This document shows positions 56,471-64,000 of a stretch of 64,000 bases of DNA, one piece after another. The stretch's first letter is position 1, and every line of letters begins with the position of its first letter. The stretch is taken from the NCBI GenBank assembly GCA_964462185.1, contig CAYWWV010000005.1, forward strand, positions 1 to 64,000. The letters are read 5' to 3'. The stretch comes from RBG-16-57-9 sp964462185 (lineage in GTDB: Archaea; Thermoproteota; Bathyarchaeia; TCS64). A model generated the notes under the pieces. It made no database searches. It saw nothing but the letters and a program-made list of their open reading frames with translations, and was not told the origin of the DNA. A program made the position numbers and the translations under genes.

Positions 56471-58405
56471 CTCCGACTGGCTTTTCTCTAGCATCCCCTT
56501 GATCTGGGCCTTGATCTGGGCCTCCGTCATCCCCTGTTGGTCCAGGGCGTCCTCGGGGCACGCGGGTATACAGGCGCCGCATCCAGTGCAGGTCACCTCG
56601 TTGATCCTGGGCAACCCCCCCTCCAGGGTGATGGCGTTCTCGGGGCACACCTCCACACACTCCCCACACCCGGTGCACGCCTCAGCATCAGCCAAGTAGG
56701 CCTTGTTGGGTTCGATCACCCTTTCCCCGCTGAGGAAGTTGACCACCTTCATGGCGGCGCCCTCGGCCTCGGCGGTGGTGGACTGGATGTCCTTGGGGCC
56801 TAAAACCACGCCGGCGGCGAATACGCCGTCGCGCTTGGTGGCCATGGGGTCCAGCTTGGGGTGGCGCTCCAATATGAACTGGTCCTCGTCTGCGGGGACC
56901 CTCAGGCTCTCAGCCAGCTTCAAGGCATCCTCCCCGCACACAATGGGCGGGGCCAACACCACCAGGTCCGAGTGGTACTCCAAGACCCGGTTGAGCATCA
57001 TGTCCTCACCCCGCACCAGGACCCGACCACCGTCTGGCACCACCTCGGTCACCTTCCCCTTCACGAAGACAGCCCCCTTCTCCTGGGCCGCCCGGTAGAA
57101 CTCCTCGTACCTCCTCCCAGGGGCCCTAATGTCGATGTAGTGGATGACCACCTCCACCCCTCGATCCCTCAAGAGCTGCGCCTGTTTGAGGCTGTAGAGG
57201 CAGCAGACCCGGCTACAGTAAGGCCTACCCACCTCGGTGTCCCTGCTCCCCGCGCAAAGCACATAGGTGACCCTCTTCGCCTCCCTCTCGGTTCCAGGAA
57301 CCACTATTCGGCTCCCCGTGGGGCCGTTCACGTCGAGTATCCTCTCCATCTCCAGGCTGGTCACCACGTTGGGCATCTGCTTGTACCCGTACTGGGGGAG
57401 CCCCGAGAGGTCGTATAGCTCGAACCCCGTGGCCAGTATGATGGCCCCAGCCCTCAACTCCACCACCCTCCCAGGGTCGTCCAGGTCTATGGCCTCCGCG
57501 GGGCACACCCGTGTGCAGGCCCCACACCTGAGGCAGGCCTCGAAGTCGATGGTGTATATGCTGGGAACGGCCTGGGGGAAGGGGCGGTATATGGCCGTGC
57601 GCTCCCCCAGCCCCTCGTTGAACTCGTCGGGGGCCCTGGCGGGGCAGACCCTGCTGCAAGCACCACACCCAATGCATTTCTCGGGGTCCACCCCCCGGGG
57701 CTTGACGTGGACCTTGACGTGGAAGTCCCCGGGGGTCCCAGAGACCTCTTGGACCTCGCTGTAGGTTAGGAGGTTGATGTTGGGGCTCTGACTCAGCTCG
57801 GCCATCTTGGGGGTGAGGATGCACTGGCTGCAATCCAGGGTGGGGAAGACCTTGGGGTACTGGATCATGTGCCCCCCCACGCTTGGCCGCTTCTCCACCA
57901 GGTGGACCTTGAGGCCGTACTCGCTCAGACGGAGGCTGGCCGTAATCCCGGCCACCCCCCCGCCTATGACCACCACCTCGGGCACCACCTCCATGGAGCC
58001 CTCCTCCAGGGGCACCGACTCCAAGCTCCGCTGGACAGCCCCCCGGATCAGGTCCAGGGCCTTCTCGGTGGCCCCCTCGTGGTCGTCCTTGTGGACCCAG
58101 CTACACTGCTCCCTGATGTTCACCATCTCCAGGAAGCCTTGGTTGAGGCCCTCCTCCTCCAGGTTGCTCCGGAAGGTGGTTTGATGCATCTTGGGGGTGC
58201 AGCAGGCTAATATCACCCTGTCCAGCCCCTGCTCGCGCACCGCGCGCCTAATCTGGTCCACGCTGGGCTTGCTGCAGAGGTACCGCTCCACCGTCACCAA
58301 ATCCACCTCGGGGCCCAGCTCCTCCGCCACCCGCTGCGTGTCCACTACGTCGCCGATGTTCCCCCCGCACTCGCAGACCCAGACGCCTACCCTTGGTTTA
58401 GACAT
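56045..58405 (-). CDS. hdrA: HdrA-like flavin/iron-sulfur subunit fused to a cysteine-free MvhD-like domain
   Basis: A 786-residue protein. It starts C-E-C-G-G-N-I as HdrA does, has a Rossmann FAD site (V-I-G-G-G-V-A-G) near residue 147, L-D-C-S-Q-C-I, four [4Fe-4S] motifs (C-I-G-C-G-A-C-S-R-V-C-P, C-L-R-C-G-A-C, C-T-G-C-G-E-C and C-T-G-C-G-A-C) and Y-C-S-R-V-C-C. HdrA bears the bifurcating flavin in heterodisulfide reductases. From about residue 646 it continues as an MvhD-like domain (I-K-I-I-A-F, Y-P-S-S-I-R-V-I-R, A-F-A-H-G-A-D-G-V), but all five cysteines that would bind the [2Fe-2S] cluster are replaced. It lies 9 bp after the FrdA-like gene. Confidence 0.94.
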   Translation of the reverse strand: MSKPRVGVWVCECGGNIGDVVDTQRVAEELGPEVDLVTVERYLCSKPSVDQIRRAVREQGLDRVILACCTPKMHQTTFRSNLEEEGLNQGFLEMVNIREQCSWVHKDDHEGATEKALDLIRGAVQRSLESVPLEEGSMEVVPEVVVIGGGVAGITASLRLSEYGLKVHLVEKRPSVGGHMIQYPKVFPTLDCSQCILTPKMAELSQSPNINLLTYSEVQEVSGTPGDFHVKVHVKPRGVDPEKCIGCGACSRVCPARAPDEFNEGLGERTAIYRPFPQAVPSIYTIDFEACLRCGACTRVCPAEAIDLDDPGRVVELRAGAIILATGFELYDLSGLPQYGYKQMPNVVTSLEMERILDVNGPTGSRIVVPGTEREAKRVTYVLCAGSRDTEVGRPYCSRVCCLYSLKQAQLLRDRGVEVVIHYIDIRAPGRRYEEFYRAAQEKGAVFVKGKVTEVVPDGGRVLVRGEDMMLNRVLEYHSDLVVLAPPIVCGEDALKLAESLRVPADEDQFILERHPKLDPMATKRDGVFAAGVVLGPKDIQSTTAEAEGAAMKVVNFLSGERVIEPNKAYLADAEACTGCGECVEVCPENAITLEGGLPRINEVTCTGCGACIPACPEDALDQQGMTEAQIKAQIKGMLEKSQSEIKIIAFVEAEVAYTAVDLAGLARLTYPSSIRVIRLPSLARLKKEHLVYAFAHGADGVMALEAPAHEGPYGEAHVISEERIDEYRWDLEDLDVDSSRVWFSRVYVPDWRKLERVFKTFHDIVEGEGPLDEETRLQLLEELGE

Positions 58406-58414
58406 ATCCCCAAC

Positions 58415-60067
58415 CTAGACCAGTTTAATATGGTGCTCCAGCGCCCTCTTGCCCCGATACTCGGGCAGCAATATGGGGCTTCTCCTATCGGTTTCAACCC
58501 CCTCAGCCGCCAGCATACGCTCGTAAGCCTCCACGTGCTCGAGGGTGAGCTTGCCCACCCGGGCCTTCTTGGCCCTCTCGGCGGCGGCCCTCCCAGCCCT
58601 CCGCCCGAAGACGTAGAGGTCCAGCTGGCTGTTACCCATGAGGCGGTTCTTCCCATGGACCCCGCCGCAAACCTCCCCAGCGGCGTAGAGGCCGGGGACA
58701 CCTGTCTCGCCTTTAACGTTGATCTTGACTCCCCCGTTCTGGTAGTGGAGGGTGGGGAAGACCAGCATGGGTTCGCGGCGTATGTCTATCCCGAACTTGC
58801 TGTAGTTGCGCAGCATGGCTGCGAACTCCCTCTCGATGGTTCCCTCGCCGTTGATGATGTCTATTAGGGGTGTGTCCAGCCAGACACCCATCATGCCTGT
58901 GGGGGTCTTGATGCCCTTCCCCCGCCCATAGCACTCGCGGATGATGGCCGAGGCCTCCACGTCCCTGGTCTCAAGGGGGTAGACGAATAGCTCTCCGTCG
59001 GCGTTCACCGGCTGGGCCCCCCTCCCCCTGAGCTTCTCAGTGCATAGCTGGCCCACGATCTGCTCGGGGTAGGCGGAGCCCGTGGGGTGGAATTGGGTGC
59101 TGTCCAGGTGGACGAGCCTGGCCCCTGCCCGGTAGGCCATAACCAGGCCGTCCCCAGTGGCCCCATAGTGGTTGGTGGTCTCGTATCCCTGGATGTGGAG
59201 CCTCCCAAACCCACCTGTGGCCAGGATGGTGGACTTGGCCCTGGCAACACGGTAGACATCGCTGTCCAGGTCGTAGAGGAGGGCCCCAGCCACCTGGCCA
59301 TACTCATCCTTCAAGAACTCCACCGCCGCCGTGAACTCTACGCAGCCGATCTCCCTATTCACCGTCTCATCCATGAGGACCCTGGTGATCTCCAAACCCG
59401 TGTAGTCCTTACAGCTATGCATCCTCCTCCTACAGGTCCCACCCCCGGGGGCCAGCTGCATGGAGCCGTCAGGCAGCTTGTCGTAGAGCACCCCCAGCTC
59501 CTCGTGCCACTTAATCACCTCTGGGCCATCCTTCACCAGGACCTCCACTAGCTCGGGGTCGTTGTAGTAGTGGCCGCCCCCCATGACGTCTAGGAAGTGG
59601 AGCACAGGGCTGTCGTTGGGCGCATCGGCGGCTTGGATGCCGCCCTGGCTCATCTTGCTGTTGGCGTCACCCATCCTCAGCTTCTGGACTATGAGGATGT
59701 TCTCCGCGGGGATACCCGAGTCGTTGGCCAGGATGGCGGCGCTTAGCCCCGCCCCCCCAGCCCCGATGACCAGGACATCCACATCGAACTCCACATCCCC
59801 CAAGTCGATGGCCGAGGGGTCCACCATGCTGTGAGCCTCCAAGATGTCTGCCACCTCGTGAGGCATGAGCAACCCCTTATCGGGGCCAACCCTAAGCCTC
59901 CTCTTCTGGTCCATCCTCCAGTCGGGGTGGTACTCCTCCAGAATCCTCTGCCTCTCCTCAGGAGTCATAGGGGGGAAACGCTTCCCAATCCTCTCCTCCC
60001 TAGTCTCCTCGACCCGCCTCAAGCTCTCCTGCATATAGTCGGGGTAACCGCTCACGTAGTCACTCAC
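58415..60067 (-). CDS. Fumarate reductase-like flavoprotein subunit (thiol:fumarate reductase TfrA type)
   Basis: A 550-residue FAD subunit. It has V-L-V-I-G-A-G-G-A-G-L-S-A-A near residue 98, N-S-K-M-S-Q-G-G-I-Q-A, H-Y-G-A-T-G-D-G-L, T-Q-F-H-P-T-G and R-G-R-G-A-Q-P-V-N-A-D-G-E, as in fumarate reductase and succinate dehydrogenase flavoproteins. The histidine that binds FAD covalently in Sdh/Frd is not at the usual place, so FAD is probably bound non-covalently as in soluble fumarate reductases. An N-terminal extension of about 90 residues (P-P-M-T-P-E-E-R) is seen. It overlaps the iron-sulfur subunit by eight bases. No membrane anchor gene is present, so the complex is likely cytosolic. Confidence 0.92.
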   Translation of the reverse strand: MSDYVSGYPDYMQESLRRVEETREERIGKRFPPMTPEERQRILEEYHPDWRMDQKRRLRVGPDKGLLMPHEVADILEAHSMVDPSAIDLGDVEFDVDVLVIGAGGAGLSAAILANDSGIPAENILIVQKLRMGDANSKMSQGGIQAADAPNDSPVLHFLDVMGGGHYYNDPELVEVLVKDGPEVIKWHEELGVLYDKLPDGSMQLAPGGGTCRRRMHSCKDYTGLEITRVLMDETVNREIGCVEFTAAVEFLKDEYGQVAGALLYDLDSDVYRVARAKSTILATGGFGRLHIQGYETTNHYGATGDGLVMAYRAGARLVHLDSTQFHPTGSAYPEQIVGQLCTEKLRGRGAQPVNADGELFVYPLETRDVEASAIIRECYGRGKGIKTPTGMMGVWLDTPLIDIINGEGTIEREFAAMLRNYSKFGIDIRREPMLVFPTLHYQNGGVKINVKGETGVPGLYAAGEVCGGVHGKNRLMGNSQLDLYVFGRRAGRAAAERAKKARVGKLTLEHVEAYERMLAAEGVETDRRSPILLPEYRGKRALEHHIKLV

Positions 60068-60743
60068 TTATATCAATCTCCCTCGAGTTATACAACTGGG
60101 CCAGCTCCTCCTTGCTGGCCTTCTTAAGCCTCTCAATCTCCTCGTCGTAGACACCTTTCTCGACCTCCTCCACCCGGTCCAAGACCTGTTGGGCCGGCCC
60201 ATCGATGTACCGCGCGTAGAGCCTCCTAGCCAGCTGGGCAACGTTGTAGGGCACTATCTCCGCGGGGCACCGCACGGCGCATAGCCCGCAGCTTATGCAG
60301 TCGAAGCTGAGCTCGGTGGCCTTGGCTAGGTCGCCCCTGAGGGCTGCCTGGACGTAGTCCATAACCATGATGTCCTGGGGGCAGGCCTTGGTGCAGGTGT
60401 TGCAGGAGAGGCACCGGCTCACCTCGGGGTAGTATTCGAGGATGGTGGAGGCCGATGGCTTCAACTCCTCCAACCGGTAGGTCTTCTTGGCTGCGGGGCT
60501 GAAGGGGATCTGGGCTATCACCATTCCGTCCTCCACAATCTTCTGGCAGGCCAGCGCCCCCTCCAGCTTGTAGCTCCCCTTACGCCGGTAGAGCGTGGCA
60601 CAGGCCCCGCAGAACCCTCCGCGGCACCCCGCGCCTCTGCGGAACTGGTGGCCGGCGTACTCCATGGCCTTCATAATGGTAAGGTCCTTGGGGACCTTGT
60701 GCTTCTTTCCCAAAACATATATCGTTACGTAGTCGCTCTCCAA
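60060..60743 (-). CDS. Fumarate reductase-like iron-sulfur subunit
   Basis: A 227-residue electron-transfer subunit. The N-terminal ferredoxin domain has C40, C45, C48 and C66 (C-R-G-G-F-C-G-A-C and L-A-C-Q) for a [2Fe-2S] cluster. The C-terminal domain has C-L-S-C-N-T-C-T-K-A-C-P and C-I-S-C-G-L-C-A-V-R-C-P for two [4Fe-4S] clusters. It resembles the first part of TfrB of methanogen thiol:fumarate reductase, whose second part (CCG domain) is here the separate HdrB-like gene next door. It lies 2 bp from that gene. Confidence 0.92.
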   Translation of the reverse strand: MESDYVTIYVLGKKHKVPKDLTIMKAMEYAGHQFRRGAGCRGGFCGACATLYRRKGSYKLEGALACQKIVEDGMVIAQIPFSPAAKKTYRLEELKPSASTILEYYPEVSRCLSCNTCTKACPQDIMVMDYVQAALRGDLAKATELSFDCISCGLCAVRCPAEIVPYNVAQLARRLYARYIDGPAQQVLDRVEEVEKGVYDEEIERLKKASKEELAQLYNSREIDISE

Positions 60744-60745
60744 GT

Positions 60746-61648
60746 CTAACCCTCCAATAGCCCCCGCTCCTCCAATAGTGGTGTGGGGTCGGGTGTGTTG
60801 GGGGAGAACCCTGCCTCCCCTGGGCCCAGACCGAAGGCTAGGGCCATGAGTTGTGTAAAGTAGATTACAGGTATGGGTTGGAACCCTGGGTGGCGCCTGG
60901 CGATGCGGTCCTGCATCCTGCCCAGGTTGTACTCGCAGAGGGGGCAGGCGGTCACCAGCAGCTCGGCCCCCATCTCCTGGGCTTGGGATAGTATGCGGTG
61001 AGCCAGCTCTGAGACTGTTTCAGGCATGTGGACCGTCTGGTAGCTGCCGCAGCACTTTTGCTTGTAGGGGAAGTCCACCACCTCCCCGCCCAGGGCTTGG
61101 ACCATGTTCTCCATGATGGTGGGGTTATCGGTGTCATCCAGCCCCACGCCCCGGGGCCTCAGTAGGAGGCACCCATAGTAGGGCGCCACCCTCAACCCCT
61201 CCAAGGGCTTCTTGACCGCCTCCCTCACTCGCTGCCACCCCAACTCCCTTAGAACCTCCAAGAGGTGCACCACTTTGACCCGCCCCTGGTACTGGTGTTC
61301 CTCCTTGGTCATTATCTCCACGATTTTCTCCCGCCTCTCCTCGTCCTCCTGGAAGACGGAGTTAGCCCTCTTCAAGGTGTTGTAGCACATGGCGCAGAGG
61401 GTTACCAGGCGGTCGTCATCCACCAGGCCCTCCCCCTTCATCTCCTGAGCCCTAAGGAGGTTTCGGATGGGCGCCAACTGGTGCATCACATCGTCTGTGG
61501 CTAGGCTGTGAACCGTGCCGCAACAAGTCCAGCGCTGGAGCTCCACCAATTCCAGCCCCAGGGCCCCCGCCACCAGGTGGGCCGAGTCCTCGAAGCCCTT
61601 GGCCTGGTCCTTTAGGGTGCACCCCGGATAGTAGGCCAGGCGAATCAT
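60746..61648 (-). CDS. hdrB: HdrB-like CCG-domain subunit
   Basis: A 300-residue protein with two complete CCG motifs. The first is C10 ... C42-C43 ... C85-x-x-C88. The second has the C in Y-Y-G-C, then K-C-C-G, then C-P-L-C. In HdrB these bind two noncubane [4Fe-4S] clusters at the disulfide-reducing site. All ligands seem present, so a real catalytic or electron-transfer site is expected. In an organism without methanogenesis genes nearby, the physiological disulfide or partner is not known. It overlaps hdrC by four bases. Confidence 0.93.
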   Translation of the reverse strand: MIRLAYYPGCTLKDQAKGFEDSAHLVAGALGLELVELQRWTCCGTVHSLATDDVMHQLAPIRNLLRAQEMKGEGLVDDDRLVTLCAMCYNTLKRANSVFQEDEERREKIVEIMTKEEHQYQGRVKVVHLLEVLRELGWQRVREAVKKPLEGLRVAPYYGCLLLRPRGVGLDDTDNPTIMENMVQALGGEVVDFPYKQKCCGSYQTVHMPETVSELAHRILSQAQEMGAELLVTACPLCEYNLGRMQDRIARRHPGFQPIPVIYFTQLMALAFGLGPGEAGFSPNTPDPTPLLEERGLLEG

Positions 61649-62061
61649 GCCGTCAGCTTCCTCTGGTTGCTGATGAGGGCTATTTGAGGCAGAGTCCTAA
61701 GCTCTTCGGGGCTCAGCTCGTCCAGGCTCACCCGGTTGTACTTCCGCCTCAAAACCAGTTGCCTGAGGGCCTCCATGACGTTGGCCACATCGATGCCTCG
61801 TGGGCAGCGGACCTCGCAGCTGAAGCAAGTCATACAGGTCCAGATGGTGGTGGACTCCAACACCTCCTCCAGCCCCAGCTGGGCCATGCGAATCACCTTG
61901 CTGGGTAGAAGATCCATCTCCTGGGTCATGGGGCAGCCCCCACTACAGGCACCACACTGGAAACACAGGTCCAGGTTCTCCCCGCTTAGCTCCTCCACCC
62001 TTTCCTTGAAAGAACGCTGGTCGGGGTTGAACCCTAGCTGCTGGCTCTTGAAGGTTAGCAT
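61645..62061 (-). CDS. hdrC: HdrC-like ferredoxin-type subunit
   Basis: A 138-residue protein with two [4Fe-4S] motifs: C33, C36, C39, C43 (C-F-Q-C-G-A-C-S-G-G-C-P) and C76, C79, C82, C86 (C-M-T-C-F-S-C-E-V-R-C-P). Its size and layout match HdrC, which links HdrA to HdrB. It is the first gene of the minus-strand cluster hdrC-hdrB-frdB-frdA-hdrA. The divergent fumarase genes begin about 100 bp away, so the two units may share a control region at 62062-62159. Confidence 0.92.
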   Translation of the reverse strand: MLTFKSQQLGFNPDQRSFKERVEELSGENLDLCFQCGACSGGCPMTQEMDLLPSKVIRMAQLGLEEVLESTTIWTCMTCFSCEVRCPRGIDVANVMEALRQLVLRRKYNRVSLDELSPEELRTLPQIALISNQRKLTA

Positions 62062-62159
62062 CTCTAGTTGGTTTACTCAGCCTATAATAATATTTTTGAA
62101 TTGGCCACCCGCCACGGGTAAAACCAATATAGTTTCCAGGGGATTCATTAAGGATCAAG

Positions 62160-62759
62160 TTGGAGCACCATGTCAAAACCCCCGTCCCCGAGGAGGAGAT
62201 CAGGCGACTCAGGGTGGGGGACATAGTCTACATCTCGGGAACCGTCATCACGGCGCGTGACGAAGCACACCTTAAGGCCCTTGAGATGTGGGAGAAGGGG
62301 GAGGAGCCCCCTGTGAGCTTTGAGGGAAACGTGGTCTTCCACTGCGGCCCCATCATGCGCAGGGAGGGAGACAGGTGGGTTGTGGTGGCGGCGGGGCCCA
62401 CCACCAGCGCCCGTATGGAGATATTCCAGGACAGATTCATCGAGGCCTTCAGGCCCAGCATCATAGTGGGTAAGGGGGGCATGGGTGAGCGGACGGCTGC
62501 CGCCTGCGAGAAGTATGGCTGCGTCTACGGGGCTTTCACCGGGGGTGCCGCACTCCTGGCTGCCCGGGGCATCAAAGAGGTTCGCGAGGTGTTTTGGTTG
62601 GAGGAGCTGGGTATGCCCGAGTGTCTGTGGGTCTACGAGGTGGAGGAATGGGGCCCCATCACGGTTACCATAGACACCCACGGGGGGAACCTGACGGCCG
62701 ATGTGGCCAAGCGTATCCAGGCCAACAAAGAGAGGATCCTAGGGGGATTGGAGGGTTAG
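62160..62759 (+). CDS. Fumarate hydratase, beta subunit (class I, two-subunit type)
   Basis: A 199-residue protein equal to the C-terminal part of class I fumarases. Visible blocks are L-R-V-G-D-I-V-Y-I-S-G-T-V-I-T-A-R-D, V-F-H-C-G-P-I, P-T-T-S-A-R-M, G-K-G-G-M and T-G-G-A-A-L-L-A-A-R, which form the substrate and catalytic region. It works with the alpha subunit 2 bp downstream to interconvert fumarate and malate with a [4Fe-4S] cluster. The start is TTG at 62160. The beta-before-alpha order is seen in several archaea. Confidence 0.93.
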   Translation: MEHHVKTPVPEEEIRRLRVGDIVYISGTVITARDEAHLKALEMWEKGEEPPVSFEGNVVFHCGPIMRREGDRWVVVAAGPTTSARMEIFQDRFIEAFRPSIIVGKGGMGERTAAACEKYGCVYGAFTGGAALLAARGIKEVREVFWLEELGMPECLWVYEVEEWGPITVTIDTHGGNLTADVAKRIQANKERILGGLEG

Positions 62760-62761
62760 AG

Positions 62762-63628
62762 ATGTTAGCGAGTAAGGTTGAAGAGGTGGCGGTGGAGCTG
62801 CTGCGGAGAGCAGCCACCGAGCTTTCCCAGGAGTATAAGGGGGCGCTGGAGGAGGCGTTGGAGGCTACTGCCGGCGCCGTGGGAAGGTCCCAGTTGGGCA
62901 ACATTCTGGAGAACGTGGAGCTGGCCCGGGAGGGCAGCCTCCCCATGTGCCAGGACACGGGTGTGGTGGCGTTCTACGCCAGGGTGGGGGATGGGTTCCC
63001 CCTCCGGTCGGAGTTGAGGAAGGTGTTGGTGGAGGCCACCAGGCGGGCCACCGGGGAGGTTCCCCTGAGGCCCAACGCGGTGGACCCCTTTGGTGGGAAC
63101 ACGGGGGACAATGTGGGGCCCTATGGACACGTGCCCATTATCTACTGGGAGTTGGTGGAGGGCGACAAGTTGGAGCTCACCGCGGCACCCAAGGGTGGGG
63201 GCAGTAGCAATGTGGCCGCCCACAGGATGTTGAAGCCGGGGCTGGGGTGGAAGGGGGTTAAGGCCTTCGTGGTGGAGGCCCTGGCCCAGGCTGGGAGCCT
63301 TGGGTGTCCCCCCTACTTCGTGGGTGTGGGGGTGGGGGGCGGGGAGGACCTCTGCATGGTGTTGGCCAAGAAGGCGCTGTTGAAGCCTTTCCGGGTGAGG
63401 AGCCCCAACCCCCATGTGGCCGAGCTGGAGGAGGAGCTATACCAAGCCCTCAACGAGCTGGGCATAGGCGCCATGGGGCTGGGGGAGGGGCCCTCAGTGC
63501 TGGACGTCCACGTGGAGGTCGCCGCCAGGCACCCCGCCAGCCTGCCGGTGGGAGTGGTCATCAGCTGCTGGGCCCTCCGGCACGCCTCGGCCACCATTGG
63601 GCCAGATGGGAAAGTGGAGTACCACTGA
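62762..63628 (+). CDS. Fumarate hydratase, alpha subunit (class I, two-subunit type)
   Basis: A 288-residue iron-sulfur subunit. It has L-P-M-C-Q-D-T-G-V (first cluster cysteine), N-T-G-D-N-V-G-P and A-P-K-G-G-G-S-S-N, G-C-P-P-Y-F-V-G-V-G-V-G-G and a third cysteine in V-I-S-C-W-A-L-R-H, matching the catalytic cluster ligands of class I fumarases. The ATG at 62762 follows the beta-subunit stop by two bases; a longer in-frame extension lies inside the beta gene and is rejected. L(+)-tartrate dehydratase is the main alternative assignment for this pair; the context favours fumarate. Confidence 0.93.
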   Translation: MLASKVEEVAVELLRRAATELSQEYKGALEEALEATAGAVGRSQLGNILENVELAREGSLPMCQDTGVVAFYARVGDGFPLRSELRKVLVEATRRATGEVPLRPNAVDPFGGNTGDNVGPYGHVPIIYWELVEGDKLELTAAPKGGGSSNVAAHRMLKPGLGWKGVKAFVVEALAQAGSLGCPPYFVGVGVGGGEDLCMVLAKKALLKPFRVRSPNPHVAELEEELYQALNELGIGAMGLGEGPSVLDVHVEVAARHPASLPVGVVISCWALRHASATIGPDGKVEYH

Positions 63629-63644
63629 GCCTGGGGGTGGGGGG

Positions 63645-63902
63645 GTGAGGGTCTCGGTCCAGGTGTTGGGCTCCCAACTAGACCACCCCATCACCCTCGA
63701 GCTGCCGCAGGGGTCCACCGTGGGCCAAGCCTTAGACGGCCTCAGAGCCCAGGCACCTGGGCTGGACCCCAACCCCCTGGAAGACCCCTCATCCTACCTC
63801 GTGCTAGTGGAGGGCGTGGAAGTGGGGAACCTGGAGGGGCTTGACACCCCTCTGAAGGATGGACAGAAACTGGTGGTTATACCGGTGGTCCACGGGGGCT
63901 AA
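63645..63902 (+). CDS. MoaD/ThiS/Urm1-like ubiquitin-fold sulfur carrier
   Basis: An 85-residue beta-grasp protein that ends in V-V-H-G-G, the C-terminal diglycine that is adenylated and thiocarboxylated in sulfur carriers (MoaD, SAMP/Urm1, TtuB). The middle contains G-S-T-V-G-Q-A-L-D-G-L and L-K-D-G-Q-K-L-V-V-I-P, typical of this fold. The GTG at 63645 is chosen because an upstream extension would start inside the fumarase gene. The next gene looks like a tRNA thiolase, so the likely job is sulfur delivery to tRNA, but a molybdopterin role is not excluded. Confidence 0.85.
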   Translation: MRVSVQVLGSQLDHPITLELPQGSTVGQALDGLRAQAPGLDPNPLEDPSSYLVLVEGVEVGNLEGLDTPLKDGQKLVVIPVVHGG

Positions 63903-63904
63903 CT

Positions 63905-63914
63905 GTTTTTAAAC
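63905..63914 (+). promoter_or_regulatory. TATA box for the last gene of the window
   Basis: GTTTTTAAAC lies 27 nt before the ATG at 63937, again the spacing of a leaderless start, directly after the MoaD-like stop codon. Confidence 0.5.
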
Positions 63915-63936
63915 CGTGGGAGCCGAGAACCAGCCA

Positions 63937-64000
63937 TGAGCCAGCCCTGCACCAAGTGCCGGTCCCAGCCAGCCATCTACCACCGGCCATACTCGGGGGA
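63937..64000 (+). CDS. Start of a probable tRNA 2-thiolation protein (TtuA/NcsA/Ctu1 family), partial
   Basis: Twenty-one codons are visible before the window ends. They read C-T-K-C near the start and Y-H-R-P-Y-S-G, like the N-terminal zinc finger of TtuA/Ctu1 proteins (C-x-x-C then a conserved aromatic-basic-x-Y-S-G stretch). These enzymes make 2-thiouridine in tRNA using an activated sulfur carrier, which fits the MoaD-like gene before it. The catalytic PP-loop lies outside the window, so the call rests on a short match and context. Confidence 0.55.

Noticed and set aside
1..64000. CRISPR arrays or cas genes
   Set aside because: No regularly spaced direct repeats and no Cas-like proteins were seen.

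Overview
The window comes from an archaeal chromosome. The evidence is a proteasome alpha-subunit / SBDS / exosome (Rrp4-Rrp41-Rrp42) / eL43 / Pcc1-like operon, archaeal Trm1 and RlmE-type tRNA/rRNA methyltransferases, an Lhr-type helicase, a stand-alone GMP synthase ATP-pyrophosphatase subunit, an archaellin start, and many start codons lying 25-30 nt downstream of TATA-like boxes, which implies widespread leaderless mRNAs. The lineage cannot be fixed without a tree. The gene content (peptide and amino-acid catabolism, Hdr-like proteins, no methanogenesis genes seen) would suit a TACK-group heterotroph such as a Bathyarchaeia member, but that is inference. The sequence is mostly GC-rich, so many long antisense ORFs are shadows and were left out. 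There is a 100-N scaffold gap at 11039-11138.

Layout. 1-6.5 kb: archaellin start, an Ord-like dehydrogenase, nadB, an N-acyl-D-amino-acid deacylase, guaAb and an HpcH-type aldolase. 6.5-10.9 kb: the RNA-processing/proteasome operon on the minus strand, with tRNA-Asp upstream. 10.9-15.6 kb: a low-density zone with the assembly gap, an Lrp/AsnC-domain protein, an Asp/Glu racemase, an MTH1187-family protein, a DUF364 protein and two decayed genes. 15.6-21 kb: ZIP transporter, a winged-helix regulator, leuA-leuC-leuD-like genes, and a thiT-like thiamine transporter preceded by a TPP riboswitch. 21-27 kb: a ThDP-dependent enzyme, YbaK, an amidohydrolase, a CocE/S15 hydrolase and a thioredoxin. 27-37.8 kb: Lhr helicase, AroM, RlmE, Trm1, an Ldh2-family dehydrogenase, threonine aldolase, an MBL hydrolase and membrane or orphan proteins. 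37.8-45.3 kb: DUF123, an S9 peptidase, purD, scpB, a C45-type acyltransferase, a micro-gene cassette ending in AIM24, a HAD phosphatase and tRNA-Ala. 45.3-46.2 kb: a gene-poor stretch that includes an AT-rich island. 46-54 kb: M20 peptidase, aldo/keto reductase-ferredoxin, iorAB, amidohydrolase, cupin and MFS transporter. 54.6-64 kb: malic enzyme, an HdrA-FrdA-FrdB-HdrB-HdrC cluster, divergent two-subunit fumarase, and a MoaD-like protein followed by the start of a probable tRNA thiolase.

How the genes fit together. Peptidases (S9, S15, M20, C45), D-amino-acid enzymes, threonine aldolase and indolepyruvate:ferredoxin oxidoreductase suggest growth on peptides and amino acids. The most striking system is at 54.6-63.6 kb. 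Malic enzyme, fumarase, a soluble fumarate-reductase-like pair and all three heterodisulfide-reductase-like subunits lie together, and the HdrA carries a C-terminal MvhD-like domain that has lost every cysteine ligand. This looks like a cytosolic Hdr-coupled fumarate reductase, possibly electron-bifurcating, not wired through a standard MvhD iron-sulfur cluster. A second point of interest is a TPP riboswitch in an archaeon whose 3' strand contains the thiT ribosome-binding site.
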